The notes under the pieces are model-generated. The model did no database searches. It was given only the letters and a program-made list of their open reading frames with translations, and had not been told where the DNA came from. A stretch of 64,000 bases of DNA from Siphonodentalium dalli. Lineage: Eukaryota; Mollusca; Scaphopoda; Gadilida; Siphonodentaliidae. Of the stretch, positions 11,177 to 23,190 are shown piece after piece (position 1 is the stretch's first letter; each line of letters begins with the position of its first letter). The stretch spans positions 131,385,129 to 131,449,128 of the forward strand of contig CP136064.1 of NCBI GenBank assembly GCA_032622095.1, in the 5' to 3' direction. A program made the position numbers and the translations under genes.

Positions 11177-11966
11177 TCATATAATTAGAGTGCTATATTG
11201 CTCAAACATGTACCTCCCCCCCTTGTTTTTGGAAGCAACATCCCAGGTGGTGCCATTCAATTCAGAATTGCGAGCGAACCGAGCAATTCTCTTTTCTTTA
11301 TCCGTCAGTTCTAAGAATCCAGCCGATTTGAGATGCGAGGAGACTAACTCCCTCTCCGCGACATAACGACCTGCACTGGAGGAGGCCCACTCCGAAGATG
11401 GCAAGACAACCAACATTAAGAGTTAACTAACTGCTGTTCGCCAATGCAAATGGCAGATAACCTGATGCCCAATCTGTGGAGAGCCCATTAGCCCAAATGG
11501 GTTATACAACTATAAGCGAGTCAAGCTATCGGATCAGAGGGAGCCCCCACCATCGCATGCTGCAGGTGGTCATGCCCAAGCTAATATCCTGGCCAAGCTG
11601 GAGGGTGGGGAAAGGTCATTGTTCTCCTATCCCTTCAGTGTTCACGGAGGAGTGGCAGGCAAGGCCGCATTTTGTTGTTAAGGCAAGCGTGGCCAGGGGG
11701 ACGCGGCGCTTTACCTCATGGATACGGCCCCTGCCCTATGCTTAAGCTGCCGGAGGCCCATCTGCCGGTGTCGATTTGTAGGCACGCGATTTGGCAGCTT
11801 TAGCGCCCAGAACCGCTGGCGTTTGGTGGGGGACAAAATCCGACAAATGTCCTGGAGGTCCCAAGTACCCTGTCTTCTCCACCAGACGTTTCCCCACAGA
11901 ATGATTGTACCGCCGAGGCGTAATTGGAGGAGCGTGAACTGGTCCTGCCCTTAGAACAGTTATCAC
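11177..11966. other. GC-richer island with short open frames, unidentified
   Basis: Base composition is clearly more GC-rich than its surroundings. Short frames are open on both strands, including 11177-11416 (minus), 11476-11745 (plus) and 11742-11966 (minus). None shows a domain I recognise. Its place inside the 44-bp-TIR element suggests a decayed transposon coding region, but this is inference. Confidence 0.3.
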
Positions 11967-11973
11967 ATGTTCA

Positions 11974-12465
11974 CATGTCTCTGAGGTACCTATGTATCAC
12001 AATATACACATTGCGTATATATATATATAAAATGATATAATATATATATCCGGGGGATATATATATTAAGTTTTCCTCATGAGACCATGTCAGAAGGCCC
12101 TACCATAGCTGCGCCCATCAATCCAATGGTCGGAGCCAGATCACAGCTCCCTGTCATGATCCAACGTATCACTAAATATAGATATATAACCCCACAGAGA
12201 ACATGTCGCATGTCTCTGAGGTACCTATGTATCACAAGATATCATTGCAGAAATACGGTGATACAAATCTTTTGCATACTATATAGATATATAAAATGAT
12301 ATAATAGATATATCATGGTGATATATAAGTCATCATGAGATCATGTCATAAGACCCTACCAAAGCTGCGCCCAACAATCCAATGGTCGGAGCCAGAGCAG
12401 AGATCCCTGGCACAATCTAATGTATCATTAAAGATATATATATAGCCCCTCAGAGAACATGACCA
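11974..12465 (+). repeat. Two ~240-bp direct repeats with AT dinucleotide runs
   Basis: The block CATGTCTCTGAGGTACCTATG occurs at 11974 and 12209. In each unit it is followed by a TATATATAAAATGATATAAT run, a CATGAGA(C/T)CATGTCA block, CCCTACCA(T/A)AGCTGCGCCC and CAATCCAATGGTCGGAGCC. The period is ~235-245 bp and the units are clearly diverged. They lie inside the large TIR element. Confidence 0.7.
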
Positions 12466-12469
12466 ACAG

Positions 12470-13345
12470 CCATGAGCATCGGAAGCGCATGGCCGAACAC
12501 CGCAAGTGACCAAAGCATCCAATGAGAAAGCAAACCGCTACTCTCAGGTGCCAAATAATAATGTCGGTACAATTATTAATTTTGGAGAAATTTCCCAACG
12601 ATCACCATCCTTTGGAATGGAGATAGACAGCAAAATGTGCAATCACAAGTATTATGTTCAGCCTAAATCCACACACATTACTATTATTAGGCCATTACTA
12701 CCACTAGGCACCTGAGAGCAGTCCACGTTCCCAGCGGAATACCCACCGCGATCCGATTCTAAGAAATGAAGGTGCGCCTTCTACAACCGAAATCAGTTCA
12801 AATGATGTACAATGTAGTCAGATGATAAACACAGGTAAATTTTCACGGTCACCATACGGAATATTCAGGTCTGAGCCTCTGCCCCCCCAAACATGCAGCA
12901 GAACGACCTAGGTGTGTGATAGGTCGGTTAGTGTGAAGCATGCAGCAAACTAGGGGAAGACCTGCTCTAAAAATGGCTCCCCTAGGAAGGAAACGAATGA
13001 AATTATCATCCTTCTAGTAAAGGATACACATCCCTTTTATAATGTTGTTTTATTTTAATTTGAAGAGCCAAGATAGAGAGGAACTCCCCCTACCTAAGTG
13101 CTTAAGGCATGCTTAAGGCATGTTTAAGGAAGAGAGGACAAATCCAGCATAGACCGAAATGCGCAGAGTTGGCAGCATGGTTTCAGGCCCTTATGATCAG
13201 GCATCTGGTGCCATGGGGATGGGATCCACTCGTACGGGGTGGTCCCCTGCCTGCGTCTTAGGAAAGGTCGGTAATGCTGGTCAATGAGCTTCCTCGAAAG
13301 TTTAGCTGGACAGCGCAAACATCTTTGGCTGTTTTATTGTCTATG
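12470..13345. other. Interior of the large TIR element, unannotated
   Basis: No domain, repeat or exon was recognised. Small open frames at 12506-12715 (plus) and 13124-13318 (minus) lack known motifs. Confidence 0.35.
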
Positions 13346-13617
13346 TGCCAGATAATCAAATTGATATGGGCAATAGAAGTATGAAGAGCCATGCTGATGG
13401 ACTCTTGTCGGAAAGGCTATTGGCAGTGGTCGTGGGACACGTGACAATATAAATGCTTTCCATGTAAATATGCTTCATTATGTGCAGATAATCAAATTGA
13501 TATGGGCAATAGAAGTATGAAGAGCCATGCTGATGGACTCTTGTCGGAAAGGCTATTGGCAGTGGTCGTGGGACATGTGACAATATAAATGCTTTCCATG
13601 TAAATATGCTTCATTCA
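13346..13617 (+). repeat. 136-bp tandem duplication, almost identical copies
   Basis: The unit beginning GATAATCAAATTGATATGGG occurs at 13351 and 13487. I saw one clear difference inside the unit (GGACACGTGAC against GGACATGTGAC). The high identity points to a recent duplication. No coding content was recognised. Confidence 0.85.
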
Positions 13618-14575
13618 TATGTGAAGTCTATTCGCCATATCAACGGTATGAAAGGTCGGGACACGTATATGTTTGAAAATTCATTGAGACTCCAGCTAGT
13701 CCATGAATACCTTCAAAACACCTACCATGCCCTTTATGAACAATGCATGCTGTATTGGATGTACATATGCAGCCTGTTCTTGTACATGGGTCAGCCATTA
13801 AGTTTTAATTGTCCACACCCGATCGCACAGCGTAGTGCACCCACGACAACATACCTGAACAAGTGTTGTAATGGGGAAAGTCGGCATTTGCATTCGGATT
13901 TTATTCAGTAATCTCGAATGGGACTTTTTAGCCTGACAAACTTGGTATCGGACCAAGTTCTGATTTCTGTCAGAATACCCTGACCAGGGTGCGATCCCCG
14001 GTCCGCTAGCACATGGCTGAGATTGTTACATTGAAGTTGATGCACCGTTACGAGAATCAAACCATGAGCAGAATTATAACACTTGTCAAATATCAATCTC
14101 TGTCAATTTATTAAAGTAATAATGACACTACTGTTATTCTTAGGTACCTGTTTTGACATTGATAAACCAAGATGTAATCAACTTTAAGTTCAAATGTGAC
14201 CAACACATCTGGATCAGTTGTATTGAACCATAAAACAACAAAGTATTATGTGAAAGAATGTTGTTCATAACATTATGATAGATAGCGTCAGTAGCGATGT
14301 AATTATTGCTAAATAAATGTCCACGCGTAAATAAATTACCACGAAATTAGGTGACTTCCGGTAGCGAATCACGTGGCATTTTTTATATCTGACAAATTCT
14401 ATCATACCTTATAGATGCTATAATAATTACATAGATGTATTGCTCACAATAATCTATGCGCCTCGTAAGGCCTTGAAATGGCGGCTGATTATGGCGAAAT
14501 GTCGATTTTCATATTCGATAAATTTTTTAAGTTAGCCACCTGTTCGAAAACACGGACAATTGTAGCAAGGACGCG

Positions 14576-14829
14576 GATCCCCACTATTGAAGATCCCCCC
14601 CCTAGCAGCTGATACAGTGCTTAAGTAGGTACACCTTTCACATTTCAGTTCGGTCGTGGTGTTTGTTTCTTCAATACGGCGAAATCTGGTCACAAAACTT
14701 GACATATATGGATTAGAGTTATATCCCGTAGTTCTGTTCGGAGCGCCGAGTAGAATACAGCCAAATGTCAAACCGAATAATGCCGAACATCTTTCGGTAT
14801 GACTCGGGGGATCTTCAATAGTGGGGATC
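14576..14829. mobile_element. 254-bp element with perfect 24-bp inverted repeats
   Basis: The left repeat (14576-14599) starts GATCCCCACTATTGAAGATC. The right repeat (14806-14829) is its exact inverse over 24 bases. The interior (GTTTCTTCAATACGGCG, ATATGGATTAGAG) is single-copy in this window. It is a small TIR or fold-back element nested in the 4.66-kb element. Confidence 0.75.
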
Positions 14830-15655
14830 AGACAAATTGCACAATTGTATGTTTGAAGCGAAACGGTCCGTGAATTCGAAACAATAATTTAAAAAACGAA
14901 CGCGTAGGCAACCAGTAATTATTGTATCGATAAATTGAATTTGTTGTCTAGTTATTAAACGACAAATTCGGAACAATACTCCCTTTAGACTTCCGTTCGG
15001 TTTCGTAGCAGAAAATAAACTGATTAATTCAATCTGTAAAGGTTATAGTACACCAATTATCAAAAATTATCAAAAATTATCCCCCTTGGTGTGCTGTCAC
15101 CCACACTCAAGTCAGCATAAAATCACATCTGGCAGCTGAATGGTTGATTATGATTGGGATAAAATTAATGAAAAAATCAAAGCCACCATGGAAATATTAT
15201 ATCTAGATGAATATTGATACAGAGTGGGTGAAATAATGAACCTGGCATTTTATAATAATGGGGGTATGTTTGAAAATTTGGTGATGAATTTTTCTGCGAA
15301 ATTAGGGCAGTATCAAAAGCGGTAAATTTAAAGGTGGAAAACCAACACGTACCTATTAAATTTTTTGGGTCAAATTGGGTCCGAAGGGCCATTCTTCAAA
15401 ATTGACTAGGTTAGAAAGTTCCTGAATTCACAAGGAATCGAGCATAGCCCCGGACGTTAACACTGTCGCCTATGGAGAATAATTGGTGTCCTGTAACCTA
15501 TAGTGCGTTATATTGGGACTGCGCATGTGTGACTGATTCCGAGCAAGCCAATGGTAGGCGACCACAAAAAGTTAACCCCTTTCTACTATGGTTTACAAAC
15601 GCAGGACATATATCCATATAGTTCAGTGTGAACAGCTTCCTTTAGCGGAAATATG

Positions 15656-16613
15656 TGGCTTACTGACTCCAAATTCATTACAATTTACAAATAACGAAAA
15701 GTCGATGGTTCTTTATTATTTATGTAATCACAGGACAATTCAATGTCATATATCTTCATACCTTTATGTGTTTAATTATTTATTGAATAAAATAAAAAAT
15801 ATATTGTGAATAAAATTTCAAATCAAATGAAAAAATGTCAATATGTGACCCACTTACAGTACAGTTAAGTTATAGCTCTCTTGCAAATTTATACAATGAT
15901 ATGGGACTTCTCATTTGTCAATCACAGCACTTGTATTATAGGCCCCAAAAAATACTTGTTTGTTTCCAATTACGAAGCCAAAAATGTCCATGTACATTTT
16001 ACATGTAGGGATTTTTTTTTTTAAACTATATGTAGATCTTAAACTTTTCTTACTTCAAAGTATGTGAAGCCTGTCTGTATTATGTGGGAAAGAACTGAAT
16101 CCAGCTCAATAAAAAAGGTGACTAGTTATATAAATTTTGACAGGACATAGGCTCCCATTACAAAATAGCAGATAGATATTGAAGAGTCTCCCAAAAGTAC
16201 TTACAACTACAAACTGCCCCCATTCTTACAAAAGTTCAATGTTTGATACCATAATAGTGTTACACCTTTTAATGCCTACCTATCACTCAAATTTTCAACT
16301 ACAGAATATAGAATATATCACTTGTCATATAATTACAAACTCATTTAAATTGTATACACCCCTTCACATTTCACACCCCTTCACATATCAAAATGAGTCA
16401 TTAAACGTATATGGGCTCAAACGTGGACGGTAGGCCTAAAGACTTTGTTTTATACTTGTTTATGTTCCCTATTTGGGATGTTATTTAGATTTTTCTATGT
16501 TTGTTGACCATTGACTACAGTTTGATGCCTTTTGTGAGCATAATTTTCACACTTAATTAGGCTAATGACTCATTGAATTAAATTAAAAACTTCAACTACT
16601 TGGTAATATACAT
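15656..16613. other. Unannotated AT-rich intron sequence
   Basis: No repeat family or splice-compatible exon was recognised. Short frames (for example 16179-16433) lack recognisable motifs. Confidence 0.4.
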
Positions 16614-17210
16614 GAATGGCCATGTTTTTTTCACCGAATGATGCCAAAATGACTCGCTCCCATTTACATGTCATCAGCCTTGATAAATTTCATAATGATC
16701 CGACTTGTAGCCCATGCCAAAGGATTTAGTCATGCAAAGAGTAAAAACCAATGGCTGCAGGCAGCCTTGCTTTATGGCCAAATGACCCCAAAATGACTCG
16801 TTCCCATGTACATGTCATCCATGACAAATTCCATGATGATCCGACGAATAGTTAGGCCTGTAGCCTGTGCTAATGGATTGGATTTTTAAATCCAAGGTGG
16901 CCACTGGTGGCCATATGTTTTTGCCGAATGACCCCAAAATGATTCGTACCCATTATCCCATCTACATGTCAATGTCAACAGCCATGGTAAATATCATAAT
17001 GATCCGACCAAATGACTTGTTGCCCATGCCAAAGGATTTAGTCATACAAAGAGTAAAAACCAAGATGGCTGCCAGCAGTATCCAAATTGTAGTTATCGAT
17101 CGGAAACCAAAATTGTTAGCGGACAGACGGATGGATGACCAGCAAATGGATGGATGGACAGATGGACAGACTGATTACATACATGTAATACAACCTTTTT
17201 TTCAAAAAGG
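16614..17210 (+). repeat. Type A array with GGATGG tract and hairpin-like end
   Basis: About three diverged monomers are present with CCATGTTTTT, GAATGACCCCAAAATGA and TACATGTCA blocks, and the GGATTTAGTCAT(G/A)CAAAGAG block. A GACAGACGGATGG / GGATGGACAGATGG tract follows (17100-17170). The end at 17180-17210 (CATGTAATACAACC ... TTTCAAAAAGG) resembles the type C ending seen at 45710-45750. Confidence 0.65.
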
Positions 17211-17244
17211 CAACAATGTTAATTTGATACTAAGATGAGGTCTA

Positions 17245-17340
17245 AGCAGAATGAGGTCCACAGAGGGTTAATTTAGTTCTGCAAGCCCACTGTGTGGGAT
17301 AGCATTACTAAATTCACCCTCTGGGGACCTCATTTTGAAA
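17245..17340. mobile_element. Palindromic hairpin element
   Basis: Arms start GCAGAATGAGGTCCACAG and GGGTTAATTTAGT, with the inverse ACTAAATTCACCCTCTGG and GACCTCATTTTG on the right. A CAGACACACTATTTCAAGGC sequence follows, as after the copies at 5049 and 6497. It belongs to the same family as 6396-6600. Confidence 0.75.
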
Positions 17341-17809
17341 ATGACAGACACACTATTTCAAGGCTTGGTAGGATATGAATATTATGAATAGGTATACTAC
17401 TAAATGATCAAATGGTATCTGTGGTTTTAAGCGATATACATGTAATGTCAAACTTTGGCATTTGGACATGAGCACCATAATTTGAAAGATTTTGTTTTAT
17501 ATAAACACCAGAAATTCTGACTGAAGCTAACTGCAAAAGGCTGGATAATTTACAGACATTAATATGAATACATTTGTGTTGCGCATTTAAAATGACTGAA
17601 TCCAACCAGCAATGGTCAAGAATCATTTTGAGAAATATCCACAATTACAGCTGTCATCATGAGACTGAATGCAATTTCAGACACTTATTCTGTACAAAAG
17701 AATTGCGCCATGAATATTAAGTTGAGCGATCTGCTACCATAAATCAGATTCATGTATTTGGCATTTATGAAGAATAATTTTCTATATATAGCATCAAAAA
17801 AGCAACAAC
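17341..17809. other. Unannotated intron sequence
   Basis: No repeat family or exon was recognised. A short frame on the minus strand (17408-17644) has no recognisable motif. Confidence 0.4.
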
Positions 17810-18741
17810 AATGTCCATGACACTGTAGTTCAACTTTGCGAAGAAGTTAAATTTTTGTGCTGAGCAATGAATGGAATGATGAATTGAATTTTGAAATCCA
17901 AGATGTCCACTGGCAGCCATGTTTTTCAGCCAAATGAACCCAAAATGACTCGTTCCCATCTACATGTCAATATCAACAGCCATGACACATTTCATAATGA
18001 TCTGACCAAAGGTACGACTTGTAGCCTGTGCCAAAGGATTAAGTCATGCAAACAGTAAAATCCAAGATGGCTGTGGACAGCCATGTTTTATGGCCGAATG
18101 ACCCCAAAATGACTCATTCCCATCTACATGTCAATGTCAACAGCCATGACAAATTTCATAATGATCCAACAAAAGGTACAACTAGTCACCCGTGCCAAAC
18201 GATTTAGTCACGCAAAGAGCAAAATCCAAGATGGCTGCCAGTGGCCATGTTTTATGGCATAATGACCCCCAAAATGACTCGTTCCAATCTACAAGTCAAT
18301 GTTAACATCCCTGACGAATTTCATGATGATCCAACCAAAGGTACAACCTCCAGACCGTGCCAAAGGATTTAGTCATGCAAAGAGTAAAATCCAAGATGGC
18401 TGCTGGCCGCCATGTTTTATATCCGAATGACTCCAAAATAACTCGTTCCCATCTAGATGTCAATATTAACATCCACGACATATTTCATGATGATCAGACA
18501 AACACTCCGGCCTGTAGCCGTGCTAATGGATTGCATTTTGAAATCCAAGATGGCCACGGCAGCCATGTTTTTTGGCCGAATGATCCCATGCCAAAGGATT
18601 TAGTCATGCAAAGAGTAAAATCCAAGATGGCTGCTAATGGAAATTGTTGACGGACATCTCCACACACACACATTCTAGCACACATGGAAGACGATACCAA
18701 GTTTGGCAACAGCTCAAACTTTACAAGTAAAGTAGAGCTAA
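17810..18741 (+). mobile_element. Type A element with both ends present
   Basis: The 5' leader is CCATGACACTGTAGTTCAAC. Five to six ~161-bp monomers follow, each with CCAAGATGGC, CCATGTTTT, CCGAATGACCCCAAAATGAC and CATCTACATGTCAAT blocks. The 3' end near 18710-18741 is the hairpin AGCTCAAACTTTAC ... GTAAAGTAGAGCTAA. It lacks a long GGACGG tract but has GTTGACGGACATC and a CACACACACA run. It is located in an MBLAC1-like intron. Confidence 0.75.
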
Positions 18742-18748
18742 AAATGGT

Positions 18749-18955
18749 AAGCTCACATCTAGAGGTCACCCAAAGGATCCATATGAAGTTTGGTGACGAT
18801 TGGATGAGGGATGTGGCCTGTAGGGTGTGCCAAAGGATTTATTGATGCAAAGAGTAAAATCCAAGATGGCTGCCAGTGGCCATGTTTTTTGGCCGAATGA
18901 TCCGAAAATGACTCGTTCCCGTCTACATGTCAATATTAACATCCATGTTATTTAA
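18749..18955 (+). repeat. Type A monomer fragment
   Basis: One and a third monomers follow the 3' end of the previous element: CTCACATCTAGAGGTCACCC, GATCCATATGAAGTTTGGTG, CCAAGATGGCTGCCAGTGG and CCGAATGATCCGAAAATGAC. It is a separate, older fragment. Confidence 0.6.
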
Positions 18956-19199
18956 ACATGAACCCACTTCCAAGGTCTTTAGTCCCTTAATAAATGAAAT
19001 GCAGGACTCACACCTATCAGTAAACTGGTATTAAAAATAAATGGATACTCCTAAAATCAGAAGTTGAAACCAAATTTTATAAAATCCGCTCAAATGTACT
19101 ACAATAAAGTTATCATTTGGATAAACATCTGAACAGACAGATAATACTGATAAATATAGTCTGTAATGTTTTAAGGAGACAGAGATAAATTTAGCTGAC

Positions 19200-19314
19200 C
19201 TGTTATGACAATGGTTCCATTCGGTGTGTTACGAACGACAACCGATACATCTGATGCTGTATGACCAGGTGTGGGAATAACCTCAATGTTCTCATCTATC
19301 TCGTATGGTATTCC
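19200..19314 (-). CDS. MBLAC1: MBLAC1-like gene, penultimate exon
   Basis: A pyrimidine-rich acceptor ends CACACAG, the exon starts in phase 0 with GGAATACC, and it ends after 38 codons plus one base (ACAG then GTCAGC donor). It encodes GIPYEIDENIEVIPTPGHTA and SDVSVVV, then NGTIVITG. PTPGHTASDVSVVV is the family's TPGH strand with a metal-ligand His followed by the conserved DVSVVV. The 115-nt exon is intact. Its phase-0 start matches the phase-0 end of either alternative upstream exon, and its 1-base overhang matches the GC start of the last exon. Confidence 0.9.
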
Positions 19315-20941
19315 CTGTGTGAGACAGAATGGAAAGAAAATGGGAAAACTACAAATAAGTGAGTGGTATTTACATAATAATTTTTTCCAGTCTTGCATAA
19401 ATCTTTAAAATAATGTCAATTTGGAAAATTACCAGTCATTTTACTGGAGTCTGGGAACCTAGTACATTTATTGGTTAATATTTACATAGCCCATTTGTAT
19501 TACACTAAATCCTGTTTGGTGATTGTCAACTGTCAATTAAGTCACCCGTTTTATATCCCAATAACACCACACAACATCAGAAATTGTTGACCTACCTATA
19601 TAAATCACTAAAAGCATGCAAGCAGAATAATTGGACGAATTACATCTGAAGCCAGTTATTTATATCAATCACATTATTGTTGCAAAGTGCTTGTAAATCT
19701 TATATTGGGCTGACTTAATGTGCTGCGTGGGCTAGTCTCAAATTCTCGGCAGATTTTATGAAAATAAATAAGCATACTCAGCTTTTTTATGGGCATAAAT
19801 CATCAAAATGCTATATAAATAGAAGAAATGAATGTAGTGGGTGTGTGTACATGTGTTATTGGGGGATATGTGGTTGTTGTGTGGTGCTGTGGTCATTGGG
19901 GGCACATTTAGTGTGTAAACCAATTTGCAGTTTACATAATGTACCCCATTGACCAAAGTGCTGTATCCTCCAATAGCACACACCCGCTACATTCATTTCT
20001 TAAATAGTTCAAATATATTGTTCAGTAGGAAATACTGCATTCACTTGAAATCCAGTAAGTGATATTGTGAAAGTTGTGTGAATAATTTAAGACTTGTGTA
20101 TTTTTGTGAGAATATAAATATTTTCTCACAAAAATAAAAAAGTTTCTTAAATTTTTATAAACGATATTATAAACCAATGTGTATTAGCTTTCCTATGTTC
20201 AAGGATGTTGTACTGATTTTTGGGAATTTAATTCTGGAAACAATATTTTATGACAATCATCAACTAGCATTATAGTCCAGTCCATTAGTAATTTTGCCAT
20301 TTTTAGATATACCATGGACAAACTATTTTCTCAGGAAGCAAATTTTGAGTGTGTTTTCTGTGTTTTATTTGTCAAAAATGCCTGAAAATCGTGATTTTTC
20401 AATATATTAAATAAATTATAAAAAAATTTGTGCATTTGATCCAATTTTGGACAGAAATTTGGTATAAAACATCAGAACCAAACAAACTAAGGCAAAAGTT
20501 GGATTGGAATAATTTAAAATGGCAACCATGGGGGTCGGGTCTTTTTACAGATCGATTAATATCAGAGTGGTTGATTGTTTGTGGCTTACAGTGTTAGTAT
20601 TTACAAGTACATATGTTTAAGGGTGAAAATTTGAAAAGAATACAACATCGAACACAAAATGCTTCGTAAAAGATACTGTACATAAGGGTATAGGTATATA
20701 TGAAAAATACTATATTGGCAGTATACACATGATCCAAGAGATTCGCCAAGAAAAACATCTGCCAAAACCATTTATGATTATCGTTCTTGTTTGAGGTTGT
20801 CCAATGTGTATCAAAGAGCGGGACCCCAATATTTGAAGCGGTGCATTTGACATTATTTCATTGTTGTTGTATATGCACACACAGATATAGAAACATTTCA
20901 GATATTGTTCGTATAGAGTGATGGAAATTTGTATGAAATTA
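19315..20941. other. Unannotated AT-rich intron sequence
   Basis: No repeat family, splice-compatible exon or RNA gene was recognised. Frames at 19756-19983 and 20710-20982 on the minus strand look like chance. Confidence 0.4.
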
Positions 20942-21085
20942 AACAAGACAGCCAATGACGGGAGTCGCTCACCTGACTGCAAAGACTGAGAAGATTGGTA
21001 TTCTGAAGACTAAAACATTAAGTACTTGTCAAAATCACCTAAACCAAGTAGTTCTAAACTTGGACATAGCTAGAGCAGGGACATA
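20942..21085 (+). repeat. Type B 5' leader fragment
   Basis: AACAAGACAGCCAATGACGG is followed by the family blocks GAAGATTGGTATTCTGAAGAC and CAAGTAGTTCTAAACTTGG, ending near GACATAGCTAGAG. It is a truncated copy of the family at 24806 and 48056. Confidence 0.6.
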
Positions 21086-21958
21086 AATAAAAAAGAACAT
21101 TCAATAATTAAATTTCCAAAAAATGTATGATTAAATTATTTTTTTATTTAAATCAAAATTGTGATATAAATGTTCAAAATTCTAAGTCATAAACCGAAAC
21201 CAAAGTTGCTGCAATTTTGAGTTGAAAAGATTAGTATCCAATGATCATCACCGATTTAGTCACCGCGATTGCTACTAATGCTTCATATGGTCCTGGGATA
21301 CCGGTGGATGTTATACATGTAACACCATTTTTTCTTTATATTTTGATTCAAAACAATGTTTTTTTTAATTTTTTGTTAAATTGACTTAGATTTCAATCTA
21401 ATGGGAATTTTTTTTTAGGTTTTTTAACTATTTAAAAAAAATCAAAATGTTTAAAAGATCAAGATATATAAAGAAAACTTAAATGCTCATTCTCGTTAGC
21501 AAAATTTTATATATGGATCTGAAAATCTGTGAATGGGTTATTATAGGTTCTATTTCATTTTCTGCATACATATTGTATATACCATTATATTATATACTTC
21601 AGTCATTAGATTCAATACACATATTTATGAAAAAATATACAGCAAATAATTTAATCTAAAAGAAACAATACCAAAAATTAAATGCCCTCTACACATCTTC
21701 TTTGAATGTACAGTCTCAAGATCTGTTTGCTTCAATTTCAACATATACTCCATCAAAAATGTTCTCTTATCTTTGAAATTACACCTCAAAATATCGTTCC
21801 TGGGTTATAAAACCTCCCGACATGTTTAAAGACAATTCTTTTGATATATGTGTACTCTTATATAAGAAATATATATACTCTTGCAAATTTAAAGATGGAT
21901 TATCTCTCTAAATAACAAATTTGAAATAGTTGCGTGGGTATAAAATAATAAATATGAA
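21086..21958. other. Very AT-rich intron sequence
   Basis: Homopolymer A and T runs dominate. No gene, repeat family or motif was recognised. Confidence 0.45.
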
Positions 21959-22366
21959 CTGAAGACCCCTGTCCGGAAAGGCTTCTATCAATTAATTTTG
22001 ATTTTATTTTGAATATTTTATTATGAAATGATATGATTAATTGGGAAACTTTATTTGTCTATTTTTAAAACAGACCATTCGGGTGATACCATATAGCGAT
22101 AGAGAGGCTGTTCCTATGGCTACGTACCAAGTGTCAAATGTCCCAGATTGATTGGTTGTATTGTTTTATTTCATAGTTATAAGCGATAAAGGGTATAATT
22201 AATGTTTATTTGTGACAAAATTACACAATAAAATTTCTGGTCTCTGTTAACAGTAACTACTATTGTTTGTTAGCTAAACAACCACACCTTTTTAGACCAG
22301 AAAATATTCGAAATAAAATCAATATTAAACGATAGAAGCATTTCCGGACAGGAGTCTTCGATTCAG
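21959..22366. mobile_element. ~405-bp TIR element
   Basis: The left end CTGAAGACCCCTGTCCGGAA is followed by AGGCTTCTATC and AATTAATTTTGATTTTATTT. The right end is the inverse: GAAATAAAATC, GATAGAAGCATTTCCGGACA, GGAGTCTTCGATTCAG. Inner CAGACCATTC/GACCAGAAA segments extend the symmetry weakly. No target duplication or coding capacity was seen. Confidence 0.65.
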
Positions 22367-22699
22367 AATTTCAGATCTAATATTTTATACTCCGGTAACT
22401 ATATAATACATGTTTACAAAGAGATAAACCACCTTAAAGAATAGTGACCCTACACTTTCTGGTCTAATTGAACACATTAGAAACAACAAATTTACTGAAA
22501 CTGTTTTCAAAAAGAGATTGAACTCCCAAAAAGAGATTTTTTTTTAGAACAAGATGGATTGAACTCAACCCTCTCTTTGATTCAACCAACTCATAATTAA
22601 AACTGAAAAATTTGAAGAAAAAAAACAGAAAGCAACCATGTATTCTCGCTCACACTTCAATATGTCAAACTCCCACAGACAAAAGAATAAAATATAAAT

Positions 22700-23190
22700 A
22701 AATTATAGTATTCTAGAATGGTAAGATGTGTTTCAACTTGTGTCCAAAATGCCATACTTGGACAAAGGTTGCCTTCACCTTCCTGTAAATGTACGCCTAC
22801 CACATACATTGGGTGTCTTGCTGTGAGTACTGTTTCAGGTTTCAGCCTGTTTTTGGTGGATAGCTTCTCTATAAGGTGCTTCACCTACAGATGGCCGTAT
22901 CATCTTGTAGGGACTGGTTGTTTCTGGGGCTCCACACTGCCATGGGCCATGGAGCCCTTTCAGTCACTTGACGGTGACTGAGTGGGCTCTGTGTCTCATG
23001 GAGATGCTTCTCCTGGAAAGGCCAGGCTCACGCAGAGGATGGGAGGGGGGGGTGCGGTTGTCAGGGAGGGGGCATCTGGGGTGCGGCATCCTATTCGGAG
23101 GGCTGATATAGGAATGGCATTCTCATCTGGTCCAGTGTGGGTTGGTTGGATGCAGGACTGGGACAGGTGACTGTAATATATTTTGTCCCA
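22700..23190. other. GC-richer, possibly once-coding segment, unidentified
   Basis: Base composition rises sharply compared with both flanks. The plus strand holds two frames in the same phase separated by one stop (22718-22981, 22982-23170). The minus strand has frames too, including one with TARHPMYVVGVHLQEGEGN. I recognise no family. A decayed transposon coding region or processed transcript is possible. None of it fits the splicing of the MBLAC1-like gene. Confidence 0.3.

Larger units (their letters stand above)
10992..15655. mobile_element. 4.66-kb element with 44-bp terminal inverted repeats
   Basis: The left end (10992-11035) starts CATATTTCCGCTAAAGGAAG and continues GTTCACACTGAACTATATGGAT. 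The right end (15612-15655) is its inverse with one mismatch. The 44-bp TIRs, the spacing and the relative at 10681 suggest a cut-and-paste DNA transposon. The interior holds a GC-richer island (11177-11966), duplicated blocks and a separate small inverted-repeat insert. No transposase motif was recognised and the superfamily is not assigned. No clear target-site duplication was seen, and the left end abuts the MITE. Confidence 0.6.
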
